Position numbers and translations under genes: made by a program. Positions 31,867 to 39,859 of a DNA stretch of 64,000 bases are shown in pieces. The stretch is from CAYGLV01 sp964351025 (GTDB taxonomy: Bacteria > Actinomycetota > Thermoleophilia > Gaiellales > Gaiellaceae). Where the stretch lies: NCBI GenBank assembly GCA_964351025.1, contig CAYGLV010000004.1, positions 26,653-90,652 on the forward strand, read 5' to 3'. The first letter of the stretch is position 1; each line of letters starts with the position of its first letter. Under the pieces are notes generated by a model. That model ran no database searches. It had not been told where the DNA came from and saw only the letters and a list, made by a program, of their open reading frames with translations.

Positions 31867-31896
31867 ACGCGTTCATCGTAGTGTTGTCCCTCGACG
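31867..31896. promoter_or_regulatory. Divergent promoter with overlapping -10 boxes
   Basis: The 30-base gap between ATG 31866 (-) and ATG 31897 (+) holds TACGAT on the minus strand (31880-31875, 8 bases from its ATG) and TAGTGT on the plus strand (31879-31884, 12 bases from its ATG). The boxes share the palindromic TA at 31879-31880. No Shine-Dalgarno is seen on either side. Confidence 0.45.
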
Positions 31897-32625
31897 ATGG
31901 GAAACGTCTATGACTTCAAGGGCCGCGTAGCGCTCGTCTCCGGCGGGGCGAACGGGATCGGCCGCGCGGCGGTCGAACGGCTGCTCGCCGGCGGCGCCCA
32001 GGTCGCGGTGCTCGACCTCGACCCGACCGGCGCCCCCAAAGGCGTCCTCCACCTCGCCGGCGACGTCTCGCGCTCCGAGGACGTGAGCGCCGCCGTCGCC
32101 CGCACCGAGGAGAAGCTCGGCGGGCTCGACGTCGTCGTCTGCTCCGCCGGTGTCCCGGGCGAGTCGCTGCGCACCGTGGATGTCTCCGACGCCGAGTGGA
32201 AGCGCGTGTTGGCGATCAACGCCGACGGCACGTTCTTCCTCAACCGCGCCGTGCTGCCGGGAATGATCGCGCGCGGCTACGGGCGGATCGTCAACGTCGC
32301 CTCGATCGCCGGCAAGGAGGGAAACCCGATGGCGACGGCCTACTCCTCGTCCAAGGCCGCGGTGATCGCCATGACGAAGGCGATTGGCAAGGACGTCGCC
32401 GGGACGGGCGTGCTCGTCAACTGCATCGCGCCGGCGGTGATCGAGACGGCGATGGTCGGCGAGATGTCCGACGACCATGTCTCGTACATGATCTCGCGCA
32501 TCCCGCTCGGCCGGATGGGCCGGCCGGAGGAGGTCGCGGCGCTCATCTGCTGGCTGGCCAGCGAGGACATGACCTTCTCGACCGGAGCGACGTTCGACAT
32601 CTCCGGCGGGAGGGCGGTCTACTGA
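31897..32625 (+). CDS. SDR family oxidoreductase
   Basis: A 242-residue classical SDR: SGGANGIG cofactor motif, DLDP after strand 2 (NAD preference), CSAGVPG in place of NNAG, catalytic Ser in NVASIAGKEG and the YSSSKAA Tyr/Lys pair, ending FDISGGRAVY. Likely oxidises an alcohol or sugar (acid). Divergent from the diol dehydratase and coupled to the FAH-family gene by a CTGA overlap. In the context of that enzyme and the downstream aldehyde dehydrogenase, a sugar or sugar-acid dehydrogenase role is a reasonable inference. Confidence 0.88.
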   Translation: MGNVYDFKGRVALVSGGANGIGRAAVERLLAGGAQVAVLDLDPTGAPKGVLHLAGDVSRSEDVSAAVARTEEKLGGLDVVVCSAGVPGESLRTVDVSDAEWKRVLAINADGTFFLNRAVLPGMIARGYGRIVNVASIAGKEGNPMATAYSSSKAAVIAMTKAIGKDVAGTGVLVNCIAPAVIETAMVGEMSDDHVSYMISRIPLGRMGRPEEVAALICWLASEDMTFSTGATFDISGGRAVY

Positions 32626-33431
32626 CGCGGCGCGTCCGCTTCCGCGGCCCGGACGGGGTGGGTGCGGGCAGGATCGACGGAAACACGCTGCTTCCCAACG
32701 GGGGCGGTGCGCCGATCGCGGTCACCGACCCGGACACGCTCTCGCTGCCCTCCCCGTACGAGCTCCTCTGCCCCGTCGAGCCGCCGGAGGTCTGGTGCGC
32801 CGGCGTGACGTACGAGCGCTCGCGAGACGCGCGCATCGAGGAGAGCTCGGCGAAGGACGCGTACGCACTCGTCTACGACGCAGAGCGCCCGGAGCTGTTC
32901 CTCAAGGACGCGGGGATGCGACGGACAGTCGGGCCGTGGGCGCGGATCGGCGTGCGCTCCGACTCGAGCTGGAACGTGCCCGAGCCCGAGATCGGCCTCG
33001 TGCTCGGCAGCGGCGGCGAGATCGCCGGGTACACGATCGGGAACGATGTCTCCTCGCGCTCGATCGAAGGTGCGAACCCGCTCTACCTGCCGCAGGCGAA
33101 GGTCTATGCAGGAGCGTGCGCGCTCGGCCCGGCCGTGCTCGTGCCCGACGACTGGGACGAGCCGCTGGCCATCCGGCTGCGCATCCTCGACCGAGGCGAG
33201 GTGGCGTTCGCAGGCGAGACGTCGACCGCGCGGATGAAGCGGTCGTTCCGCGACCTCGTCGAGTGGCTGGTGCGCGACAACCCGGTGCCGCCCGGATCGG
33301 TGCTGCTGACGGGCACCGGGCTCGTGCCGCCGGACGACTTCACGCTCGAGCCGGGGATGCGGGTCGAGATCCACGTTCCCGGGATCGGCACGCTCGTCAA
33401 CGAGGTCGCACTTGCCTCGGAGCTGCTGTAA
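32622..33431 (+). CDS. Fumarylacetoacetate hydrolase-family enzyme, probable CTG start
   Basis: A 269-residue FAH-fold protein. C-terminal catalytic domain: WNVPEPEIGLVLGSGGEIAGYTIGND-type strand with the metal-binding Glu pair, DVSSRSIEGANPLYLPQAK, and SVLLTGTGLVPPDDFTLEPG. It resembles FAH-type 2-keto-3-deoxy-arabonate/xylonate dehydratases, the step before alpha-ketoglutarate semialdehyde; with the downstream ALDH this fits. The N-terminal strand RRVRFRGPDGVGAGRIDGN belongs to the family but has no ATG/GTG/TTG ahead of it. CTG 32622 overlaps the SDR stop (CTGA) with GGGAGG about 9 bases upstream; GTG 32658 is the alternative and would lose 12 residues. Confidence 0.82.
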   Translation: MTRRVRFRGPDGVGAGRIDGNTLLPNGGGAPIAVTDPDTLSLPSPYELLCPVEPPEVWCAGVTYERSRDARIEESSAKDAYALVYDAERPELFLKDAGMRRTVGPWARIGVRSDSSWNVPEPEIGLVLGSGGEIAGYTIGNDVSSRSIEGANPLYLPQAKVYAGACALGPAVLVPDDWDEPLAIRLRILDRGEVAFAGETSTARMKRSFRDLVEWLVRDNPVPPGSVLLTGTGLVPPDDFTLEPGMRVEIHVPGIGTLVNEVALASELL

Positions 33432-33461
33432 AAGGCCACACTTTGGACCGAGTGAGACTGG

Positions 33462-33481
33462 CACAGTTCCTCACGGCTGTG
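33462..33481. promoter_or_regulatory. Inverted repeat upstream of the aldehyde dehydrogenase
   Basis: CACAG (33462-33466) and CTGTG (33477-33481) are spaced by 10 bases in the 100-base gap before the ALDH gene. It could be a regulator site or a chance palindrome. The ALDH itself has AAAGGAG before ATG 33532. No clear -10 was identified in this gap. Confidence 0.25.
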
Positions 33482-33531
33482 TGAAACGTTCGTAACGCCC
33501 GGCGGTCCTGCGCCGGAAAGGAGCTCCCACG

Positions 33532-34995
33532 ATGTCTGACAGGCCCACCGCTGCACCCGCCACGAACTACGTCGGCGGCGAGTGGCGGCCCGCCGCCTCC
33601 GGCGAGACCTACGAAAAGCGCAGCCCCTGGCGGCCCTCCGACGTGACGGGCGTCTACGCGGCCTCCGGAGCCGAGGACGCGCGCGCCGCCGTCGAGGCCG
33701 CTGCCGCGGCCGCGCCCGCCTGGGCGGCAACGCCCGCAACGGTGCGCGCAGCCGTCTTCGCCAAGGCCGCCGCCGCGCTCGAGGCGCGCAGCGAGCAGAT
33801 GGCTCAGGACATGACAGTCGAGATGGGCAAGCCGCTGCGCGAGGCGCGGATGGAGTCGGGGCGCACGGCAGCCATCCTGCGCTACTTCGCCGGCGAGGCG
33901 TTCCGGCCGATCGGAGAGATGTACGAGCCCTCCGTCGCGGGCCAGAGGCTGTTCACGCTGCGGCGCCCGCTCGGCGTCGTCGGGCTGATCACGCCCTGGA
34001 ACTTCCCGGCGGCGATCCCGGCCTGGAAGGCTGCGCCGGCGCTCGTCTACGGCAACGCCGTCGTGATGAAGGTCGGCTACGAGGCACCGCGCACGGGCCT
34101 CCACCTCGCAGAGGCGTTCGCCGAGGCCGGGCTGCCGGCCGGCGTCTTCAACGTGCTCACAGGAGCAGGCTCCAAGGTGGGCGCAGCGCTCGTCTCCGAC
34201 CCGCGGGTGCGCGCGCTCTCGTTCACCGGTTCGGTCGAGGTGGGCCATTCGGTGCGCGACGAGGCGACCGCGCGGGGCGCGCGCGTCCAGCTCGAGCTGG
34301 GCGGGCACAACCCACTGATCGTGATGGCCGACGCCGAGCTCGACCGTGCAGTCGAGGCGACCTACGCGGGCGCCTTCTGGTCGGCCGGGCAGAAGTGCAC
34401 GGCGACGCGGCGGATCCTCGTCCAGGAGGCCGTCTACGACGACTTCCGGGCACGTTTCCTCGCGCGTGTCGAGCGCGGCAAGGTCGGCGACCCGTCCGAT
34501 CCGGAGACCGAGGTTGGCCCCGTCGTCAACGAAAGCGCGCTGAAGGAGATCCTGGCCGCGATCGACACCGGCCGCTCGCAGGGCGGCACCGTGCTCGCGG
34601 GCGGCGGCCGGGCTCACGACGAGGGGTACCTGATCGCCCCAACGGTCTTCGAGGACGTCGGGGACTCGTGCCTGCTCAGCTGCGAGGAGGTGTTCGGCCC
34701 GGTCGCCTCGCTCTACCGCTTCGGCGACCTCGACGAGGCACTCGCCCGGGCGAACGCAGTCGAGTTCGGGCTCTCGGCGGCGATCTTCACGCGCGACCTG
34801 CGGGCCGCCCATCGCTTTGCGGGCGAGCTGCAGGCCGGCATCCTCCACGTCAACTCGCAGACCGCCGGCGCCGACGTCCATGTCCCCTTCGGCGGGATCA
34901 AGGGCTCCGGCTTCGGCCCCCACGAGCAGGGTCGCGCCGCGCTCGAGTTCTACACCGAGACGGTGACCGTGTACCAGGACGCCCCCCTTGACTGA
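33532..34995 (+). CDS. Aldehyde dehydrogenase, possibly 2-oxoglutarate-semialdehyde type
   Basis: A 487-residue aldehyde dehydrogenase: TPWNFPAAIPAWKAAPALVYGN, SFTGSVEVGHSVRD, general base in LELGGHNPLIV, nucleophile in AGQKCTATRRI, and FGGIKGSGFGPHEQG near the end. The usual KPSELTP cofactor stretch is MKVGYEAPRT. The AGQKCTATxR signature is shared by 2-oxoglutarate-semialdehyde and long-chain aldehyde types. Its place after a sugar-acid-dehydratase-like FAH enzyme suggests the last step of a Weimberg-like route to 2-oxoglutarate. The TGA overlaps the TTG start of the epimerase by 8 bases. Confidence 0.87.
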   Translation: MSDRPTAAPATNYVGGEWRPAASGETYEKRSPWRPSDVTGVYAASGAEDARAAVEAAAAAAPAWAATPATVRAAVFAKAAAALEARSEQMAQDMTVEMGKPLREARMESGRTAAILRYFAGEAFRPIGEMYEPSVAGQRLFTLRRPLGVVGLITPWNFPAAIPAWKAAPALVYGNAVVMKVGYEAPRTGLHLAEAFAEAGLPAGVFNVLTGAGSKVGAALVSDPRVRALSFTGSVEVGHSVRDEATARGARVQLELGGHNPLIVMADAELDRAVEATYAGAFWSAGQKCTATRRILVQEAVYDDFRARFLARVERGKVGDPSDPETEVGPVVNESALKEILAAIDTGRSQGGTVLAGGGRAHDEGYLIAPTVFEDVGDSCLLSCEEVFGPVASLYRFGDLDEALARANAVEFGLSAAIFTRDLRAAHRFAGELQAGILHVNSQTAGADVHVPFGGIKGSGFGPHEQGRAALEFYTETVTVYQDAPLD

Positions 34996-35935
34996 GACCG
35001 CGCTCGTCACCGGAGCGCTCGGCTGCATCGGCGCCTGGACCGTGAAGGCCCTGCTCGACGGCGGCGTGCCAGTCGTGGCGTTCGACCTGGGCGAGGACCG
35101 CTCGCGGCTCGAACTGGTGCTGAGCCCCGAGGAGCTCGCGCGGGTCACGTTCGCGCCGGGCGACGTCACCGACCTCGCCGCGCTCGAACGTGTCCTCGAC
35201 GAGCACGAGATCACCCGCATCGTCCACCTCGCCGCGCTGCAGGTGCCGTTCTGCAGGGCCGACCCGGCGCTCGGCGCCCGGGTCAACGTCGTCGGCACGG
35301 TGAATGTGTTCGAGGCGGTGAAGCGGCGCCCCGGCCGGATCCCACTCGTCGCCTACGCGTCCTCAACGGCCGTGTACGGGCCGGACGACCCGTCACCTGC
35401 GCCCGAGAGCGGCGGCCTGCGGCCGGCGACGCACTACGGCGTCTACAAGACGTCGAACGAGGGAACGGCGCGCGTCTACTTCGCCGACGACGGCGTATCC
35501 TCGATCGGAATCCGCCCCTACGTCGTCTACGGACCGGGGCGCGACCAGGGCATGACGGCCGGGCCGACACTGGCCATGGCGGCCGCAGCCCGCGGGGAGG
35601 GCTACGAGATCGCCTACGGCGGGCGCGCGCAGTACGACTACGCACGCGACGTCGGGGCGGCGTTCGCGGCGGCGGGGCGTGCCTCCCACACCGGCGCCGG
35701 CGTCTTCAACTTCCCCGGCGCGCGGGCGCACATGCGTGAGGTCGTGTCCGCGATCGAGGCCGCAGCACCCGAGGTTGCCGGAAGGATCGCGTTCGTGGAC
35801 GCACAGCTCCCGTTCCCCGCCGAGCTCGAGTCGGACGGTCTCGAGGCGGCGGTCGGCCCGCTGCGCCTGACGCCGCTCGCCGAGGGCGTGCGCGAGACGG
35901 TCGAACGCTTCCGGGCGCTAGCCTTGTCGCGATGA
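34988..35935 (+). CDS. NAD-dependent epimerase/dehydratase (extended SDR)
   Basis: A 315-residue extended SDR: GxxGxxG motif in VTGALGCIGAW, DLGED after strand 2, catalytic Thr/Ser in YASSTAVYGP and HYGVYKTSNEG as the YxxxK pair, then GIRPYVVYGPGRDQGMT. The small size and YGPGRDQ feature resemble sugar-nucleotide epimerases and uronate-dehydrogenase-like enzymes. TTG start is chosen because it precedes the Rossmann strand by three residues and sits in the end of the ALDH gene. Substrate unknown; part of the SDR/FAH/ALDH group. Confidence 0.85.
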   Translation: MTETALVTGALGCIGAWTVKALLDGGVPVVAFDLGEDRSRLELVLSPEELARVTFAPGDVTDLAALERVLDEHEITRIVHLAALQVPFCRADPALGARVNVVGTVNVFEAVKRRPGRIPLVAYASSTAVYGPDDPSPAPESGGLRPATHYGVYKTSNEGTARVYFADDGVSSIGIRPYVVYGPGRDQGMTAGPTLAMAAAARGEGYEIAYGGRAQYDYARDVGAAFAAAGRASHTGAGVFNFPGARAHMREVVSAIEAAAPEVAGRIAFVDAQLPFPAELESDGLEAAVGPLRLTPLAEGVRETVERFRALALSR

Positions 35936-36156
35936 CCGACCAGGCGACCGTTTCCCTGCTGCGCTGGCTGCGACGCCAGCTGCGCGAGCCGACGGTGACG
36001 CGGGAGCACTTCGAGGCCGCGGTCGCCAACGACGACCCGGCCGAAGTGCGCCGCCTGTTGAAGCGTTCAGGCCTTTCCACGGAGCAGCAGCACGTGCTCG
36101 AGCCGCTGCTCGAGCGCTGGGAGCGCGGCCTGCCCAAGGGAGCGCATGGCCGCTGA
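35932..36156 (+). CDS. Small conserved helical protein of unknown function
   Basis: A 74-residue, charged, all-helical protein (LLRWLRRQLREPTVT, then AAVANDDPAEVRRLLKRSGL). The repeated helix-turn shape with DDPAEVRRLL looks ankyrin-like for about one repeat, which is only a visual resemblance. No cysteines, no membrane segment. ATG overlaps the epimerase stop (ATGA) and its end overlaps the SnoaL-like gene by 11 bases, so it is translated as part of this operon. Function not recognised. Confidence 0.6.
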   Translation: MTDQATVSLLRWLRRQLREPTVTREHFEAAVANDDPAEVRRLLKRSGLSTEQQHVLEPLLERWERGLPKGAHGR

Positions 36157-36541
36157 GCACCCGAACGCGACGCTCGTCCGCGGCATGTTCGAGGCGTTTG
36201 CGCGCAACGAGAGCTTTGCCCTGCGCGAGGTCTTCGCCGAGGACGCCGCGTGGACCGTACCCGGTCGCGGCGTGATGTCGGGCGTCTATCGCGGCCGTGA
36301 GGAGATCTTCGGCTTCCTCGGCAAGCTGCCGAAGGAGACGGACGGCACGTATGGCTCGGCCCTGATCGACGTTCTCGCGAGCGACGAGCGAGCCGCTGCG
36401 CTCTACCGCGCGAGCGGCGAGCGGCACGGCCGCCGGATCGACATCGACCAGGTTCTGCTCTTCACGATTCGCGACGGCAAGGTGACCGACGTTCTCGCGC
36501 TGCCGAGCGACCCGGACGCGTTCGAGGAGTTCTGGGCGTAG
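36146..36541 (+). CDS. SnoaL-like/NTF2-fold protein
   Basis: A 131-residue NTF2-superfamily protein: opening helix NATLVRGMFEAFARNESFALREVF, EDAAWTVPGRGVMSGVYRGREEIFGFLGKL, and a final strand-helix KVTDVLALPSDPDAFEEFW. Members include ketosteroid isomerase-like and SnoaL cyclase-like proteins; many have only stress-linked annotation. The conserved Trp and GxYxGxExI features are present but no specific catalytic set can be assigned. Last gene in the operon; convergent with the MFS transporter, 3 bases between stops. Confidence 0.78.
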   Translation: MAAEHPNATLVRGMFEAFARNESFALREVFAEDAAWTVPGRGVMSGVYRGREEIFGFLGKLPKETDGTYGSALIDVLASDERAAALYRASGERHGRRIDIDQVLLFTIRDGKVTDVLALPSDPDAFEEFWA

Positions 36542-36544
36542 GTC

Positions 36545-37711
36545 CTAGGCTCGGGCCCGCTGAAGCCGCCCACGGGAGAGCGGCAGCGTGGCGAGCAGCC
36601 AGATCGCCGCAAACGCGACGAGCGCCCACATCGCTCCGGTGAAGCTTCCCGTCGCATCGCGGACGGCGCCGAGCGTGAACGGGCTCGTCGCGGCGATCAG
36701 GTAGCCGACCCCGAGCATCATCCCGACGATCGCGCCGACCCGGTCCGGCCGGTGTGAGATGTCGAGCGGCAATGTCAGCACCATCGGGAACATCGCGCCG
36801 TTGGCAAGGCCGACGAGCGCGACCCACACGTAGGCGCCCCCGGGGGCGAGCACGAGCCCGGCGACCCCGGTGACGAGCATCACCCCAAGCCCGACCATGA
36901 ATCGCCGGCGCGAGCCGTGCCTGTCCGCGAACCACGGCACGACCAGCGAGGACGGGACCGACGCGAGGTTGAGCACAGCGAGCAGCCCCCCCGCGCTCGC
37001 CTCACTCCAGCCGCGCTCGACGAACGAGTCCGCGAGCCAGGCGTTCAGGCCGTAGTACACCAGCCCCATGGACGCGAAGAGCACGACAAGCAGCCACGCC
37101 ATGCCGCTGCGCAGGGGCAACCGCGGCACGCGCGCCTCGACGCGAGCATGCGGGGGCTCGCGGCGCGTGAGCACGAGCCAGGCAAGGAAGAGCCCGCCCG
37201 TCACGGCGGAGAACGCCGCGAGCGAGCCGCGCCACCCCCCGGCGGCGTGCGCGACCGGCACCGCAAGCCCCGAGGAGAGAGCCGATCCGAGCTGGATTCC
37301 CGTCGTGTAGACGCCGGTCGCGAACGCGGGGCGGTCGGGGAAGTGCTCCTTGACGAAGACCGGCATCAGCGCCCCGGCGAAGCCCATCCCGACCCCGATC
37401 GGGAACGTGAAGACGACGACCAGGGCAACCTGCGGGGAGGCCACACGCAGGAGCCCGAACGAGGCGATCAGGAAGAGGCAGCCGCCGATCGCCGCGCGTG
37501 ACCCTAACCGTCTGAGCAGGAGCGCCGCCGGCGGGGCGAGCAGCCCCATGCACAGCACCGGGATCGTGCCGAGCAGTCCGACGACCGCGTGCGCGGTGTC
37601 GAGATCGTCCTGAATCGACGGGATCAGCGGGCCGAGGCCGACGATCTGGGGCCGCAACGCAAGCGCAGCCAGAAAGAGGGCTGCAAGGGCTCCGGCGCGC
37701 CCCTTCCCCAC
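36545..37711 (-). CDS. MFS transporter, CynX/NimT-like
   Basis: A 388-residue major facilitator protein with about 12 predicted membrane segments. The first helix holds RPQIVGLGPLIPSIQDDLD, typical of the CynX/NimT group; the loop 2-3 motif is RRLGSRAAIGGC and the middle loop is basic (RREPPHARVEARVPRLP). Likely exports or imports a small organic anion or drug. GTG start (MGKGRAGALAAL) 4 bases after the FAH stop on the same strand, so cotranscribed with it; the pairing suggests uptake or efflux of that pathway's substrate. Confidence 0.87.
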   Translation of the reverse strand: MGKGRAGALAALFLAALALRPQIVGLGPLIPSIQDDLDTAHAVVGLLGTIPVLCMGLLAPPAALLLRRLGSRAAIGGCLFLIASFGLLRVASPQVALVVVFTFPIGVGMGFAGALMPVFVKEHFPDRPAFATGVYTTGIQLGSALSSGLAVPVAHAAGGWRGSLAAFSAVTGGLFLAWLVLTRREPPHARVEARVPRLPLRSGMAWLLVVLFASMGLVYYGLNAWLADSFVERGWSEASAGGLLAVLNLASVPSSLVVPWFADRHGSRRRFMVGLGVMLVTGVAGLVLAPGGAYVWVALVGLANGAMFPMVLTLPLDISHRPDRVGAIVGMMLGVGYLIAATSPFTLGAVRDATGSFTGAMWALVAFAAIWLLATLPLSRGRLQRARA

Positions 37712-37715
37712 GGCG

Positions 37716-38363
37716 CTAGTCCGCGCGCACGGGGTTCGTCAGCTCGCCGAGCCCCTCGATCTCGATCGTCACGACGTCGCCGTCGCGCAGCAGCCGCTTC
37801 GGCGTGCGGAACACGCCGACCCCGGCGGGCGTCCCGGTGAGGATCAGGTCGCCGGGCTCGAGCGTGATCGTCTGAGAGATGTAGGCGATGATCTCGTCCA
37901 CACCAAAGATGAGGTTGGCGGTGGTCGAGTCCTGCAGCACCTCGCCGCTGACGATCGCCCGGATGCGCAGGTTGTGCGGATCCGGAACCTCCGCCGCTGG
38001 CACGAGTGGCCCGACCGGACAGAACGTGTCGAGCGACTTGCCGCGCGTCCATTGCCCATCGGCGAACTGGAGGTCGCGCGCGCTGACGTCGTTCGCGCAC
38101 ACGTAGCCGCGGACGGCCTCGAATGCGCTCTCCTTCGAGATGTTCCGGACGGTGGCGCCGATCACCACGCCCAGCTCGGCCTCGTAGTCGGCCTGCGTGA
38201 CGAGCGGCGGGATCACGATCGCCTCGCCTGGACCGATCAGCGAGTTCGGCCACTTGGCAAAGAGGAGCGGTGCCTTCGGCAGCTCGGCGCCCTGCTCCTC
38301 GGCGTGGTCGCGGTAGTTGAGCCCCACGCAGATGATCTTCCCCGGCCGTTCGATCGGCAGCAT
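37716..38363 (-). CDS. Fumarylacetoacetate hydrolase-family enzyme (FahA/ODx-like)
   Basis: A 215-residue FAH-domain protein: ICVGLNYRDHAEEQGAELP, KWPNSLIGPGEAIVIPP, QADYEAELGVVIG with the metal-binding Glu pair, GYVCANDVSARDLQF, and LILTGTPAGVGVFR with the loop lysine/Thr area. These features are typical of acylpyruvase, oxaloacetate decarboxylase and 5-carboxymethyl-2-hydroxymuconate isomerase relatives. It hydrolyses or isomerises a 2-oxo acid or diketone. ATG lies 7 bases after a TAGGGT -10 box with no ribosome site, predicted leaderless. Transcribed divergently from glcD. Confidence 0.87.
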   Translation of the reverse strand: MLPIERPGKIICVGLNYRDHAEEQGAELPKAPLLFAKWPNSLIGPGEAIVIPPLVTQADYEAELGVVIGATVRNISKESAFEAVRGYVCANDVSARDLQFADGQWTRGKSLDTFCPVGPLVPAAEVPDPHNLRIRAIVSGEVLQDSTTANLIFGVDEIIAYISQTITLEPGDLILTGTPAGVGVFRTPKRLLRDGDVVTIEIEGLGELTNPVRAD

Positions 38364-38404
38364 GCACGCAACCCTAACGGGATCACCGGAATAGAGTTGG
38401 CTCT
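38364..38404. promoter_or_regulatory. Divergent leaderless promoter between FAH and glcD
   Basis: Minus strand: TAGGGT (38376-38371) ends 7 bases before ATG 38363. Plus strand: TAGAGT (38392-38397) ends 7 bases before ATG 38405. Both predict transcription starting on the ATG. No Shine-Dalgarno is seen before either gene. No clear -35 for either. Confidence 0.5.
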
Positions 38405-39859
38405 ATGAGCCTTCCGGCCCACCTGGCGACGGAGCTGCGCTCGGTGCTCGGCGCCGAGCACGTGATCTCCGAGCCCGAGCAGCTGAGGGTCTACGAGTGC
38501 GACGGCCTCACGAGGCACCGGGCGCTTCCGTCCCTCGTCGCTCTCCCCGGCTCCGCCGAGGGCGTGCAGGCGGTGGTGCGCGCCTGCGTGCGGGAGGGGA
38601 TCCCCTTCGTCGCCCGCGGCGCCGGCACCGGGCTCTCCGGCGGCGCGACGCCCGTCGCGGGAGGGATCGTGATCTCGCTCGCGCGCATGAACCGGATCCT
38701 CGAGATCGACCTCGTGAGCGAGCGAATCGTCGTCGAGCCGGGCGTGACGAACCTCGACGTGACCCGCGCGGTCGAGGCGGACGGGTACTTCTTCGCCCCG
38801 GATCCATCGAGCCAGCAGGTCTGCACGATCGGGGGCAACGTCGCCGAGAACTCCGGCGGGGCGCACTGCCTGAAGAACGGCTTCACCGCCAACCACGTCA
38901 CCGGCCTCGACGTCGTGCTCCCCGACGGCGAGCTCGTCACGCTCGGCGGCAAGGCGCTCCACCAGGAGGGATACGACCTGCTCGGGGCAATCGTCGGCTC
39001 GGAGGGGACACTGGGGATCGCCGTCCGCGTCACACTGCGCATCCTGCGCAAGCCGGAGGTCGTGCAGACGCTGCTCGCCGGCTTCCGGTCAACCGACGCC
39101 GCGGGCGCGGCGGTCTCCGAGGTGATCGCCGCCGGGATTCTCCCCGCCGCGATCGAGATGATGGACGAGCTGACGATCCAGGCCGCGGAGGCCGCGGTCA
39201 AGCCCGGCTACCCGGAAGGGGCGCTCGCGGTGCTGATCGTCGAGCTCGACGGCGTCGGCGTCCAGGTCGCCGACGACATGGGCGAGGTGGAGCGGATCTG
39301 CCGCGAGTGCGGCGCCTTCGAGGTGCGGGTGGCAGCCGACGACGCCGAGCGCGCGCTGCTCTGGAAGGGCCGCAAGTCGGCGTTCGCGGCGATGGGCCGG
39401 ATCGCGAACGACTACTACGTCCAGGACGGCGTCGTACCGCGGACGAAGCTGCCGGCGGTGCTGCGGCGGATCGCCGAGCTGGAGCGCGAATACGGCCTCC
39501 GCGTCGGCAACGTCTTCCACGCGGGTGACGGCAACCTGCACCCACTCGTGCTCTACGACTCCCGCAAAGGTGAGGCGGAGCAGGCGAAGCTGCTCGCGGA
39601 GGCGATCCTGGCAGCCTGCATGGACGCGGGCGGCTCGCTCACCGGCGAACACGGCGTCGGGCTGGACAAGGCCTGCCAGATGCCGCAGATGTTCGGCGAG
39701 CACGACCTCGCGACGTTTCAGCGGCTGCGCGGCGCCTTCGACCCGGATGGCCTTGCGAACCCGGGCAAGGTGCTTCCGACTCCTCGGCTCTGCGGCGAGG
39801 TCCCCGGCCCTTACCGCGCCCACCCCCTCGAGAGGCTCGGGGTTGCAGAGCGTCTCTAG
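38405..39859 (+). CDS. glcD: Glycolate oxidase FAD subunit
   Basis: A 484-residue FAD-linked oxidase of the GlcD group, which oxidises glycolate or D-lactate to the 2-oxo acid. FAD-binding (PCMH) motifs are VARGAGTGLSGGATPVAGGIV, APDPSSQQVCTIGGNVAENSGG and GAIVGSEGTLGI; the C-terminal domain has FHAGDGNLHPL and SLTGEHGVGLDK with conserved His residues. A 25-residue tail after GKVLPTPRLCGEVPG is slightly longer than usual. First of three coupled genes matching glcDEF; leaderless start predicted. Confidence 0.9.
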   Translation: MSLPAHLATELRSVLGAEHVISEPEQLRVYECDGLTRHRALPSLVALPGSAEGVQAVVRACVREGIPFVARGAGTGLSGGATPVAGGIVISLARMNRILEIDLVSERIVVEPGVTNLDVTRAVEADGYFFAPDPSSQQVCTIGGNVAENSGGAHCLKNGFTANHVTGLDVVLPDGELVTLGGKALHQEGYDLLGAIVGSEGTLGIAVRVTLRILRKPEVVQTLLAGFRSTDAAGAAVSEVIAAGILPAAIEMMDELTIQAAEAAVKPGYPEGALAVLIVELDGVGVQVADDMGEVERICRECGAFEVRVAADDAERALLWKGRKSAFAAMGRIANDYYVQDGVVPRTKLPAVLRRIAELEREYGLRVGNVFHAGDGNLHPLVLYDSRKGEAEQAKLLAEAILAACMDAGGSLTGEHGVGLDKACQMPQMFGEHDLATFQRLRGAFDPDGLANPGKVLPTPRLCGEVPGPYRAHPLERLGVAERL

